Part shown: piece by piece, positions 7,980 to 16,803 of the stretch
Numbering within the stretch: the first letter of the stretch is position 1
Layout: the number at the start of each line of letters is the position of its first letter
From: JAHJDR01 sp964609965
Lineage (GTDB): Bacteria; UBA10199; JADGCS01
Reading direction: 5' to 3'
Assembly: GCA_964609965.1 (NCBI GenBank)
Contig: CAZSTS010000006.1
Coordinates: 1-64,000 of the forward strand
DNA length: 64,000 nt
Position numbers and translations under genes: made by a program
Notes under the pieces: generated by a model
Told to the model about the DNA's origin: nothing
The model's database searches: none
What the model saw: the letters and a program-made list of their open reading frames with translations, nothing else

Positions 7980-9101
7980 ATGAGTGGAAATTCCCAGCAA
8001 GTTTTACTTGATGGTTCCTTGTTGATTACCGAAGCCTTAGTCAGAGCCGGTGCCGATGTTTTTATTGGTTACCCTATCACTCCAGCTAATCTCTTGTATC
8101 AGTATGGCAAAAAACGTTTTCCAGCAGCCTTAGCCGCTCCCGACGAAATTTCAACACTGCAATGGATGTCTGGTTTTTCTGCTGTTGGCAAAATCCCTGT
8201 CACAGCGACTTCGTTTCCAGGTTTTGCTCTCATGGTTGAGTCTATTAACATGGCCTACATGATGGAACTCCCCATGGTCATCGTTTTGGCGCAGCGTTTA
8301 GGCCCCTCTACAGGCACGGCCACTGCTGGTGCGCAGGGAGATCTTCTCCTTCTTCAGGGCACGATTTCTGGAGGGTATTCTTTGCCAACGTTGTGTGCTT
8401 CAAACACAGAGGATTGTTGGAAGCTGGCCGCACAAGCTGTGCATATGGCTGTAAACTTACGGACGCCAGTTATTTTGCTCACTTCTAAAGAAGGTGTGAT
8501 GACAGTGCGTAATTTTGATCTCTCAAAATTACCTAAAATAAAAAAAGTATCTCCTTCTTTATATAAAGATAAGAAACCTTATCAAAGTTACCTGCCTGCA
8601 GAAAATCTCGTTCCTCCCTTTTTGCCAGTAGGAAACAAAGATCACCAGGTTCGTGTCACTGCCTCTACACATAATGCAGAGGGTATTTTGCAGGGGCTTT
8701 CTGATTCCGCACTTGAGAACACAAGGCGGTTGCAGAAAAAACTCGAAAAAAACATTACAGATTATACTTTTTTTGAATGTGATGAAGAAAAAGGGGCTGA
8801 TACCATTCTTGTCTCTTATGGCATCACAGCTCAGGCAGCTCGGATGGCTGTTACGTGTTTGCGTTCTGAAGGTTGCAAGGTGTCTTTGCTCATCGCTAAA
8901 ACTTTGTTTCCTGTAACAGAAACGTACAAAGAGATTTTGAATAGGTATTCTACTGTCGTGATCGCAGAAGAAAACTACACAGGGCAGTTCAAGCAAGTCC
9001 TTTATGGAAACTCTCCAACAGAACAAGTCACCGGAGTTAATGCTGTGGGCAGAATGGTCAAGCCAGAAGAGATTGTTATGGAGGTGAAAAAGCATGCCTA
9101 A
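7980..9101 (+). CDS. korA: 2-oxoacid:ferredoxin oxidoreductase, alpha subunit
   Basis: This 373-residue protein is the pyrimidine-binding (alpha) subunit of a thiamine-diphosphate 2-oxoacid:ferredoxin oxidoreductase. It shows GADVFIGYPITPAN near residue 22 and the GTATAGAQGDLLLLQG and NLRTPVILLTSKEG segments typical of KorA/PorA. The ATG at 7980 is preceded by AGAGGAAAATA; an upstream in-frame start at 7938 would overlap gcdH and has no site. The 3' end overlaps the next subunit by 8 bases, indicating tight coupling. Many KorA proteins carry the gamma domain at their N-terminus; here it is absent and appears instead on the partner. Substrate is inferred from context as 2-oxoadipate; 2-oxoglutarate or aryl-pyruvates remain possible. 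Confidence 0.85.
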   Translation: MSGNSQQVLLDGSLLITEALVRAGADVFIGYPITPANLLYQYGKKRFPAALAAPDEISTLQWMSGFSAVGKIPVTATSFPGFALMVESINMAYMMELPMVIVLAQRLGPSTGTATAGAQGDLLLLQGTISGGYSLPTLCASNTEDCWKLAAQAVHMAVNLRTPVILLTSKEGVMTVRNFDLSKLPKIKKVSPSLYKDKKPYQSYLPAENLVPPFLPVGNKDHQVRVTASTHNAEGILQGLSDSALENTRRLQKKLEKNITDYTFFECDEEKGADTILVSYGITAQAARMAVTCLRSEGCKVSLLIAKTLFPVTETYKEILNRYSTVVIAEENYTGQFKQVLYGNSPTEQVTGVNAVGRMVKPEEIVMEVKKHA

Positions 9102-10386
9102 AACTTTTCTGACAAACGACAACCTCCCATTTTGTAGTGGATGCAGTCATTCACCTATTGCCCGTCAAACTGAAGAGGCCTTACAAAAGATCGGCGTGAA
9201 CCCTCTCGATGTGATTTTAGTGACTGACATTGGGTGTCATGGGATTATTGATAGCAAGTTTCATACACACACGGTGCATGGTTTGCATGGTCGTTCCATG
9301 GCTTTGGCTTCTGGCATTGCTGCGGCTTTGTCTGATCCTTCAAAAAAGGTGATTGTTTTTATTGGTGATGGGGGCGCTACCATTGGTGTGAACCACCTTA
9401 TTGCTGCCGCTCATCGAAACTTCGATATCACAGTCGTTCTTCATAACAACATGCTTTATGGAATGACGGGTGGGCAGCCGAGTGATCTCACTCCTTGTGG
9501 GTTTAAAACACGCACAGACTTAGAGGGCCCCATCGATGATTGTCTCGACATGGTCAGTCTTACAAAGAGTGCCGGCGGGGCTTACGCTAGCAGAATTAAA
9601 GCCGTAGGTGATTTTTCAGATTCTCTTGCAGAGGCTTTTCAGGTCAAAGGGTTCTCTTTGATCGAAATTCTAGAACTTTGTCCTAGCTATGGAATAAAAC
9701 ATAATAAAGATGTTCGCCTTAAATCAATTGAGAGTCAGTTTAATCTTTCTTTAGAAAGGCACCATAATAAAAAAGCAAAATGTCATAAAACCACTTATCG
9801 CGCTGATGTATCTTCATTGTTAGATGGCTTAAAAGTCGTGGCAAAAGAATTTGAGCATGGCCTCAAAGAAGCGTTCTCACTTTTAATTGGGGGCTCTGCA
9901 GGCAAAGGGGCACAATCAGCAGCAGATATTTTTATCAAAGCAGCTCTGTCTTGTGGTTTGAATGTGACTAAAAAGGGGAGTTATCCTGTGACAGTGGGAA
10001 CTGGCTATTCAGCAGTCGAGGTGATTCTTTCTCCTGAACCCATTCAATACACCTGGATACAGAAGATTGATTGGGCATTGGTGTCGTCAGCTGATGGACT
10101 TTCTTTTTTACAAAACCGTCTTAAGAATATGTCAGAAGGTTTTATTTTGGCTGATAATGAGTTTGAAGTTTCTCAAACAAAGGCATCGGTTCTCAAGGGA
10201 GATTTTCTCAACACGGGTGGTGCCAAAGAGATCAATCTTCTCATGCTACTTGTTTTTCTCAATCGTACCAAGATATTTTCACCAGAGGCTTTTTTAAAGG
10301 CTATCTCAGAAAGTCCTTTAGGGAAGAAAATAGATGTTCAACAACTTGTGAAGAATGCAGAGGCAATACAAAAAGAATTTAATTAA
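9094..10386 (+). CDS. korB: 2-oxoacid:ferredoxin oxidoreductase, beta-gamma fusion
   Basis: Residues 1-235 are the thiamine-diphosphate-binding beta subunit. They contain a CxxC in PFCSGCSH, VTDIGCHG, HTHTVHGLHGRSMALASG, and the ThDP/Mg motif GDGGATIG running to HNN about 27 residues later. Residues about 245-430 look like the gamma domain, with LLIGGSAGKGAQSAADIF followed by a beta-rich Rossmann-like segment. A beta-gamma order is unusual; gamma is normally separate or fused to alpha. GGAGGTG precedes the ATG, which overlaps the end of the alpha gene. The complex should oxidatively decarboxylate a 2-oxoacid to its acyl-CoA while reducing ferredoxin. Confidence 0.85.
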   Translation: MPKTFLTNDNLPFCSGCSHSPIARQTEEALQKIGVNPLDVILVTDIGCHGIIDSKFHTHTVHGLHGRSMALASGIAAALSDPSKKVIVFIGDGGATIGVNHLIAAAHRNFDITVVLHNNMLYGMTGGQPSDLTPCGFKTRTDLEGPIDDCLDMVSLTKSAGGAYASRIKAVGDFSDSLAEAFQVKGFSLIEILELCPSYGIKHNKDVRLKSIESQFNLSLERHHNKKAKCHKTTYRADVSSLLDGLKVVAKEFEHGLKEAFSLLIGGSAGKGAQSAADIFIKAALSCGLNVTKKGSYPVTVGTGYSAVEVILSPEPIQYTWIQKIDWALVSSADGLSFLQNRLKNMSEGFILADNEFEVSQTKASVLKGDFLNTGGAKEINLLMLLVFLNRTKIFSPEAFLKAISESPLGKKIDVQQLVKNAEAIQKEFN

Positions 10387-10405
10387 CTAACTAAGGAGCT
10401 TATTA

Positions 10406-11740
10406 ATGAAAAAATATTCATTTCCAAAGATTAAAACAAAACTACCTGGCCCCAAAGCAAAGAAAATCATCAAAACCGATGATCAATTTGTTTCTCCTTC
10501 ATACACACGTGGCTATCCTTGTGTGGCTGAGAAGGGAGAGGGTGTTAAACTCATAGATATTGATGGAAATGAGTTTCTTGATTTTTGTTCAGGTATTGCA
10601 GTGTGTTCCACAGGGCATTGTCATCCTGAAATTGTAAAAACTATAAAAAAACAGGCCGAAAAACTCATTCACATGTCTGGCACTGATTTTTATTATCAGC
10701 CTCAAGCTCATCTTGCTAAAAAACTGGCAACGCTGGCTCCTGGTAAAAAGAAGAAACGAGTCTTTTTTACAAATTCAGGTGCAGAGGCAGTTGAGGCAGC
10801 CATTAAATTGGCTCGGTATAAAACAGGGCGTCCAAGATTGATTGCTTATCTTGGGGCTTTTCATGGTAGAACAATGGGTGCTTTGTCTCTTACAGGGAGT
10901 AAAGTTGTTCAAAAGGAAGGTTTTTCACCCTTTTTGAGTGGTGTTTCACATATTCCTTATCCCTATTGTTATCGCTGTCAGTTTGGGAAGACGTACGGAA
11001 AGTGCAAGTTTGAATGTGCAGATTATCTCGAAAACACTGTCTTCAAAAAAACCATTCCCCCAAAAGATGTGGCGGCCATTTTCTTTGAGCCCATTCAGGG
11101 AGAGGGTGGGTATATTGTGCCTCCCAAGGAGTATATACAGAGATTGCAGGTTTTGGCCAAAAAACATGGATTTCTAATAGTGGCTGATGAAATTCAAGCG
11201 GGAATGGGTAGGACAGGAAAGATGTTTTGCAGTGAGCACTATGGTTTTGATCCTGATATCATCTGTCTGGCCAAAGGAATTGCATCGGGCATGCCGCTTG
11301 GTGCGATTGTAGCCAAGAGCGATATCATGGATTGGCCTCCAGGATCACATGCGTCTACATTCGGTGGAAACCCCATTGCTTGTGCTGCAGCACTCAAGAC
11401 AATAGAGCTTTTGGAGCGCAAGCTCATGAAGAATGCAGCCAAACAAGGTAAATATTTACTAAAGAAATTAAAAGCGCTTCAAAGGAAGCATTCCATTATT
11501 GGCGATATTCGTGGCAAAGGGCTCATGGTTGGCATGGAAATCATTAAAAACAAGAAAACAAAGGAAATCGATCCTGAGACAGCAAATAAAATCGTCGATA
11601 TGGCCTTTTATAAAGGGCTCATTATCCTTGGATGTGGACCAAATGCCATTCGCTTTGCTCCAGCACTTATGGTGGAAGAAAAGCATATTGATTGCTGTGT
11701 CGAAATATTAGACGGTATTTTAAAGAGATTAACTAAATAG
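10406..11740 (+). CDS. Class III aminotransferase (lysine/ornithine/GABA-type)
   Basis: This 444-residue pyridoxal-phosphate enzyme is of the class III (omega) aminotransferase family. Visible motifs are NSGAEAVEAAIKLAR and GAFHGRTMGALSLTG, the catalytic Asp in LIVADEIQAGMGRTG, and the PLP lysine in CLAKGIASGMPLG. A Cys-rich insert CYRCQFGKTYGKCKFEC resembles archaeal-type 4-aminobutyrate/ornithine/lysine aminotransferases. AAGGAGCTTATTA precedes the start, 19 bases after the beta-gamma gene. In this operon it could remove the 6-amino group of lysine to give aminoadipate semialdehyde for the ALDH7 enzyme, or act on 2-aminoadipate. Specificity cannot be read from sequence alone. Confidence 0.88.
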   Translation: MKKYSFPKIKTKLPGPKAKKIIKTDDQFVSPSYTRGYPCVAEKGEGVKLIDIDGNEFLDFCSGIAVCSTGHCHPEIVKTIKKQAEKLIHMSGTDFYYQPQAHLAKKLATLAPGKKKKRVFFTNSGAEAVEAAIKLARYKTGRPRLIAYLGAFHGRTMGALSLTGSKVVQKEGFSPFLSGVSHIPYPYCYRCQFGKTYGKCKFECADYLENTVFKKTIPPKDVAAIFFEPIQGEGGYIVPPKEYIQRLQVLAKKHGFLIVADEIQAGMGRTGKMFCSEHYGFDPDIICLAKGIASGMPLGAIVAKSDIMDWPPGSHASTFGGNPIACAAALKTIELLERKLMKNAAKQGKYLLKKLKALQRKHSIIGDIRGKGLMVGMEIIKNKKTKEIDPETANKIVDMAFYKGLIILGCGPNAIRFAPALMVEEKHIDCCVEILDGILKRLTK

Positions 11741-12280
11741 TACTTCGACAACATAAAATATCATTCTTGCTCAGTACAAGTGCTTGTAATCGATTTAATT
11801 TATTAAAATTAAATTGAACAAGCACTAGCGAATAATAATACCCTAATCTTGTTGAAAAAAAGGTTTCTTGCTTCCACAAAGGAGCTATTATACAATATTA
11901 TGCAGTAGAGATTATCTCTACAACACATTGACCCAAAACTTGGGTTTGTTTTCATGGGGTTACTTCCTGTGAATATGAAAATTGGCTAAAACTTCAGATC
12001 CTGTAGCTTGCTGCGGGATTATTGATATTGTAAGGTTTTATTAATTATTAAGTGTATTTATTACACGATTTACCAGGGAAGAGGATTTTTAGATTGGTGA
12101 AATTATCAGTGGTGTTATTGATATTCTGTTTTTTTTAGAATCTAGGCACCACATATATTAGAGGTTAGTTTGCTGAAATGATTACGTTAATTCAAAGCAG
12201 CATCATCTTTCGATACCATTTATTTGAATGAAGCTCTAATAAGGTCTTTCTCTATCTGAAAAAACCCTCCTTTATTTATA
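11741..12280. other. 540-bp gene-free, hairpin-rich region
   Basis: No convincing coding frame is seen. It contains several perfect or near-perfect inverted repeats. AGTGCTTGT/ACAAGCACT sits at 11779-11826 with an inner ATTTAATTT/AAATTAAAT. GTAGAG/CTCTAC is at 11905-11921, a CCCAA/TTGGG pair lies near 11942, and a 10-bp ATCCTGTAGC stem is at 11998-12019. A GGTG/CACC stem at 12111-12150 encloses ATTCT/AGAAT. I looked for the conserved cores of a cobalamin riboswitch and did not find them. It could be a structured leader for the aminomutase-like gene or accumulated hairpin repeats. Confidence 0.6.
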
Positions 12281-13855
12281 ATGGCAAAACTCAATTTAGA
12301 TCGCGACATTATTGATGAGTGCCGTGAGTTAGCCGAGACGATTATCCATCCAGTAAAAGTTTATGCCAATAGGCATTCAACTGCTTCCATTGAGAGGGCA
12401 GTCTTAAGATTGCTCGGTTTTGATGGTGTGATGGAAAACAAAGATCGTGTGCCTTGTCCGGTGAGTAATCTCATTGTCGAAAAAATGGATCAAAGACGTC
12501 TCTATCATGGTGCTGTATTATTTATTGCTTCAATCAAAAAGCGTTATCCAAGGTGGAATCAACGGAAGATAGCCGATAAGATTATCAGAGGAGAGCTTAA
12601 CTTTGATAAACTTGATGAGGTTAGTGGTGATGAAGCTGTTATTTTGCTTAAACCATGGATAGATAGATCTATTCGCCACATTGATAAAATGCGGTACAAA
12701 AAAGAGGAAATGCGTGAAAAATATGGTTCCTCTCGTGCTCCATTAAGGCATGTGATTGTCACAACTGGTGATATTAACAAAGATATTAAGATAGCAGTTG
12801 AGGCAGCGAATAATGGTGCAGATGTTATTTCAATTATGTGCTCCTCAGATCAAAGCGTGATGGACCATGTTCCCATTTCTACTGTCCCCAACAGAGCTAA
12901 TAAGGGGATTTTTATTAATCAAGATGGCTTTAGAGCCATGCGAGCGGCTTTAGATGACGTGTCCAAGAAACTAAAGCGCTATATTCGTCTTTGTAGCTCT
13001 TCGACTGGTTTGTGTATGCCAGAAATTGCTGTTATCGCTGCCATGGAAGGTCTTGATTATCTGTCGAGTGATGCTCTGTATGGATCCTTGTTTTGGGATA
13101 TTAACCTAAAGCGCAGTCTAATCGACCAGTTTTTTTCGCGCGTGATTATTGCTAGGTCTGGAATGATTCTCAATACTGGCGAAGATAATTTTTTCAATAC
13201 TGAGGATTCTTATAATAATCATCATGAGATATTAACGAGTCATTTTATTAATGACTGTTTTGCAAAGCATGCTGGATTAAGGGATGACCAAGTTTCTTTG
13301 GGACACGATTTTGAAATGAGTGCCAATGCTGAAGATAGCTTTGTGTTAGAGCTTGCTATGGCACAGCTTGTGCGCGAAGCTTTTCCCAGGTGCCCTACAA
13401 AATATATGGCACCTAAACAGAGTAAATCAAACAAGGTTCCCATGAACAATATTCTTGATACTCTGTTTAATGTGGCTGGTATGATTACAGAACAAAGAAC
13501 TCATTCGTTAGGTGTTCTTACTGAGATGTCTCAAGTCAACGACAGGTTTTTATCTTTACAAGAAACAAATAATATCTTTCATGCTATGAGAGCCCTCAAT
13601 GATGAAGTCGTATTTTCTGCAAATGGCAAAATCATGAGGCATGCAAGACAGGTTCTAGATAGAACGCATAAGTTTTTAAAGCAGATTTCCGATATTTCGT
13701 TCTTTAACGCTGTTGAACGAGGTTTGTTTGCAAATATTTCTCGTTCAAAAGATCGGGGTGAAGGGTGTAATGGGATTTTTGAAAAATCACGCCGCTATAT
13801 CAACCCCTTTGCTGAGCTCATGGCGCATGCGCAGAATAATAGGTATAGTCGCTGA
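12281..13855 (+). CDS. kamD: Divergent lysine 5,6-aminomutase alpha-subunit homologue
   Basis: This 524-residue protein aligns along its whole length with my recollection of the clostridial D-lysine 5,6-aminomutase alpha subunit. Shared stretches are RYIRLC-SSTGLCMPEIA (234-250), DALYG (264-268), IDQFFSR and ILNTGEDN (297-303). The PLP-stacking Tyr corresponds to Tyr267 and the conserved Asp to Asp302. Two active-site arginines, Arg184 and Arg268 by clostridial numbering as I remember it, appear as Cys187 and Trp272. The B12-binding beta partner (KamE) is not in the window. No Shine-Dalgarno sequence precedes the ATG, but homology starts at residue 1. It may be a noncanonical aminomutase or a repurposed protein linked to the lysine block. 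Confidence 0.8.
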   Translation: MAKLNLDRDIIDECRELAETIIHPVKVYANRHSTASIERAVLRLLGFDGVMENKDRVPCPVSNLIVEKMDQRRLYHGAVLFIASIKKRYPRWNQRKIADKIIRGELNFDKLDEVSGDEAVILLKPWIDRSIRHIDKMRYKKEEMREKYGSSRAPLRHVIVTTGDINKDIKIAVEAANNGADVISIMCSSDQSVMDHVPISTVPNRANKGIFINQDGFRAMRAALDDVSKKLKRYIRLCSSSTGLCMPEIAVIAAMEGLDYLSSDALYGSLFWDINLKRSLIDQFFSRVIIARSGMILNTGEDNFFNTEDSYNNHHEILTSHFINDCFAKHAGLRDDQVSLGHDFEMSANAEDSFVLELAMAQLVREAFPRCPTKYMAPKQSKSNKVPMNNILDTLFNVAGMITEQRTHSLGVLTEMSQVNDRFLSLQETNNIFHAMRALNDEVVFSANGKIMRHARQVLDRTHKFLKQISDISFFNAVERGLFANISRSKDRGEGCNGIFEKSRRYINPFAELMAHAQNNRYSR

Positions 13856-13927
13856 ATACGAGCCAACGCACCTATGATCCTACGCACCTATGCCAGAGAG
13901 ATTCTATCGATTATCGTCTATCGTTTA

Positions 13928-13947
13928 CCCTGAGCACAGTCGAAGGG
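13928..13947. repeat. Short palindrome, CCCTGAGC-type
   Basis: CCCTGAGCACAGTCGAAGGG belongs to a widely dispersed palindrome family. Further copies are at 53686-53707 (inside a gene), 58346-58365 and, decayed, 58389-58411. The flanking 13856-13927 holds degenerate CCTACGCA and TATCGAT units. Confidence 0.85.
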
Positions 13948-13963
13948 CCTATCGTGCGCAGCA

Positions 13964-15187
13964 CTATTCACAATTCACATCAAAGAGCACGCATTGTGCT
14001 TCTTCGGATCCATAAAGCTTAGAAGATGAATGGCCAATGCCTTCAATAACCGTGTGCGCATGGACATGGTTTGGGTAATACTTGTCCATGAAATCAATGT
14101 ATATCATGCTGCGTTGATAACGTTGTTCACCTTCTGCCATAGCTGCACAGCTAGTGTCTAAAGAAGAGCTTCCCGTATCTTCATCTCCAATAAAATAATG
14201 GACATCACGAGTAGGGTAGTTAGAACGGATTTTCGTATTCCCTGTAGCGTTCATGTAACTGTTTTTGCTGCTGAGTCCGTAATGATATTTGTTGTAGGAG
14301 TAGCATTTATATCTAGAATATCTTCCAAAACTATTACACCCCTCTTCATCAGCATTATTACAACGACGCGAATTAAGATAGAGATAGCTACTAGGGCTTG
14401 CCACAATATATTTGAGATCAATGCCTGCTTCATAAATATCATCATCAATTAGGTTCCCAGCTGCATAACGGTTTGTGAATTGTCCACCAGCAGAAAATCC
14501 TGCCACAACAATATCCGTCAAATTTGGAAACATGTTCGCATCACTTAGGTGTTCAAGCAGTCGATCAATAACCGCATAGGAACTGATTCTAAATGAAAGT
14601 GCGGATGAAGATTTATGTCCCTTTTTCCAGCCAGAACCATCAGGCCAATAGATGCTTCTTGCGTCTCCATCAGTGCCGCATCCACTTGAATTACAAACAT
14701 GGATCTGTGGAGCAATGATCATGGTTTTATCAAAAGAAATATCAGCGTTATTGGCTGAGGAAAGCATGCTGTTGTAATAACCCATTCCAGTACGGCTGTT
14801 TCCATGCATTGTGATGACAACACGTTCTATATTGTTATTCGAACAATGGAAATCATGGCTCGCAAAGAATGTCATTTTATAAGGATCACTTGTATCCGCT
14901 AAATCAAATTTAATCGTGTAAGGGTCATCAGGTGAGGCATCGGTAAACTCACACTGGCTTGTGTCAGCGGGTGTCGTGTCTTCGGTTTCTGTAGCCGTTT
15001 CAGTTGTTGTAGTGGTTGTTTGCGAACTAGTCTGAAAAAACTGACTAAAGAAAGAAGCCCAGCTCCAGGCCCAGGCGTCTTTTGGAATTAAAGAAATTGA
15101 TAAAGTTAATACGATAACAAAGGCAATGAAACGAATTCCATGTTTTGCATGTACTTCGACACTTGAATGGTTTGTTATTTTCCTCAT
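13964..15187 (-). CDS. Exported alpha/beta-hydrolase
   Basis: This 407-residue protein starts at MRKITNH, fixed by GGAGGTGTT before the ATG; a longer frame upstream lacks a site. An N-terminal hydrophobic segment ends at DAWA, a likely signal peptidase site around residue 38. A Thr-rich linker follows and then an alpha/beta-hydrolase domain. The nucleophile elbow is GFSAGG, an oxyanion-like MHGNS lies earlier, and the probable catalytic His is in EGIGHSSS near the C-terminus. Many Cys residues suggest disulfides outside the cytoplasm. It resembles secreted esterases or depolymerase-type hydrolases; the substrate is unknown. It is divergent from the lipoprotein gene at 15430, with a 242-bp gap between them. 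Confidence 0.75.
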   Translation of the reverse strand: MRKITNHSSVEVHAKHGIRFIAFVIVLTLSISLIPKDAWAWSWASFFSQFFQTSSQTTTTTTETATETEDTTPADTSQCEFTDASPDDPYTIKFDLADTSDPYKMTFFASHDFHCSNNNIERVVITMHGNSRTGMGYYNSMLSSANNADISFDKTMIIAPQIHVCNSSGCGTDGDARSIYWPDGSGWKKGHKSSSALSFRISSYAVIDRLLEHLSDANMFPNLTDIVVAGFSAGGQFTNRYAAGNLIDDDIYEAGIDLKYIVASPSSYLYLNSRRCNNADEEGCNSFGRYSRYKCYSYNKYHYGLSSKNSYMNATGNTKIRSNYPTRDVHYFIGDEDTGSSSLDTSCAAMAEGEQRYQRSMIYIDFMDKYYPNHVHAHTVIEGIGHSSSKLYGSEEAQCVLFDVNCE

Positions 15188-15429
15188 AACACCTCCAAAA
15201 AAAAAGGATTGTTGGGGAACCCTGTTTAATAAGCCCAAAGCTTTATTGTGCAAATCATGTGCCAAAAAAATCGCGTTCTAAGTTTTTGATATTATAGGAT
15301 TGAGATGTTTTTTTTTCATTTGGGCGTAATAGAATGATTCCTTATGCTGATTAAAAATGACATTGTGCCAAATCTTTGACATAGGTATTTTGGGGTTTAG
15401 GGGTCGTGTAGGTTTATTGCGAGGCAAGT

Positions 15430-16752
15430 ATGAGTAACAAAACATTTTCTCTATTCCTCATATCATTTTTTCTATTCTCCTTTTCGCTTATCAATTGTAG
15501 TAATACAGATAGTTTGAGTTTTAGTGATTTGCCTGATGATAGCGTGAGTGCTGATGAGGGTTCTTCCATTGAAGATGAAGAGGATAGCGCTGATAACGAG
15601 TCTCGGGATGAAGCTGGAAATGAAACAGAAGATTGTGAGGAGGCTGAAGAAAATCCATTAGCGCCTATGACGACATCAGAGAGCCTAGGACGTGAGTTTA
15701 TGATTCGTGAGCTCATGTCAGCTGAAGGGGGTCTTTGGTCAAATCGTCTTGAGATATATCCTGAGTCATCTGTTGCTGGTGTGAATCATGATGTCATCTC
15801 CGAAAGCATGGGACTGTTGTTATTGTATGCTGCCTATTCGCGGGACAAGGCTCTTTTTGATCAAGCGTATAATTTTGCCATCACCTATCTTCAATCTACC
15901 GATGATCTTCTCTATTGGAAACTGCTATCCAATTACGAAGTGTTTGGTAATTCTAATGCGAGCATTGATGATTTGCGCGTTATCAAGGCCTTGCTCAAAG
16001 GCTATGATTGTTGGCAAGAGGAAGCTTACAAAGAAACTGCTTTGGAGATTGCTGCTGCAGTTCAGGCTTATAACGTTGTTCATGATGATGCTAAAGATGA
16101 TATTTTAGTTGAAGGGGCGTCATGGACTGAAGAAGATGTCTATTCTACTTCAGATTTAGTTTTGAGCTATGCTGATTCTGAGGCCATGGTGAGACTCATC
16201 GAAGAGAATGCTGCTTGGGAGGATGTATTAGATAATACGATGGCTGTCTTATCAGAAGCGGCACTCGGAAATGGTTTGTATGAAGAAGTCTATTCACTTG
16301 ATTCAAATGCTTTTGTTCCTTCAGACGATGGTTCGCTCAATATGATTCTTCAGATGTTAACAGCCTTAAACCTAGCTGAGGCAGGTGTGGTCACACCTGC
16401 AAATACAACTCTCGATTTTATCATGAGTGAGTATGACAGACTTGGTGACCGGGTTCCTATGTCATACAATCGTGATGGAACACCTGTGACCATTAATGAA
16501 GCAGGTGATTTTTATGAAGACTTGTCAGTATATTCTATCATTGCCAGATTGGCCTATGTGTTAGGGGAAGGTGATTTTGGGGATGAAATTGTCGAAAAAA
16601 TTTCCCAAATTCAAATTAGTGATTCAGAATATCAAGATGACCCGGTTTATGGGGCTTATATTTGGGGCCCAAACGATCGTGTTTATGCCTTTGGTCATCT
16701 TCACGTCTTGGTGACTCTCGCTTGTGCCCGGAATCCAGGCTGTTGGGAGTAA
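15430..16752 (+). CDS. GH8-like (alpha/alpha)6-barrel lipoprotein
   Basis: This 440-residue protein has a signal peptide ending at SLINC (Cys23), then a very acidic linker (about 25-75). The domain from residue 85 resembles glycoside hydrolase family 8: VISESMGLLLLYAA with Glu125 in the position of the general acid, and LLYWKL followed by the ASIDDLRVIKALL segment with Asp180/Asp181. Helical-hairpin repeats continue to the C-terminus. GH8 enzymes cut beta-1,4-glucans, xylan or chitosan. The family assignment is by pattern only and identity is low, so the sugar substrate is open. It probably acts at the outer envelope. The start has a weak GAGGCAAGT site. Confidence 0.6.
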   Translation: MSNKTFSLFLISFFLFSFSLINCSNTDSLSFSDLPDDSVSADEGSSIEDEEDSADNESRDEAGNETEDCEEAEENPLAPMTTSESLGREFMIRELMSAEGGLWSNRLEIYPESSVAGVNHDVISESMGLLLLYAAYSRDKALFDQAYNFAITYLQSTDDLLYWKLLSNYEVFGNSNASIDDLRVIKALLKGYDCWQEEAYKETALEIAAAVQAYNVVHDDAKDDILVEGASWTEEDVYSTSDLVLSYADSEAMVRLIEENAAWEDVLDNTMAVLSEAALGNGLYEEVYSLDSNAFVPSDDGSLNMILQMLTALNLAEAGVVTPANTTLDFIMSEYDRLGDRVPMSYNRDGTPVTINEAGDFYEDLSVYSIIARLAYVLGEGDFGDEIVEKISQIQISDSEYQDDPVYGAYIWGPNDRVYAFGHLHVLVTLACARNPGCWE

Positions 16753-16803
16753 AAATCAAATTTCTCTTGGAATTTCTTTTTTTGTGTGACAGTCCACTCA
16801 AAT

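Noticed and set aside
8559..9122. 187-codon minus-strand frame opposite the korA/korB junction
   Set aside because: It lies opposite two well-supported enzyme genes and has no ribosome site or recognisable motif.
11741..12280. Cobalamin riboswitch for the B12-type aminomutase homologue
   Set aside because: The conserved B12-box and core motifs were not found on either strand.
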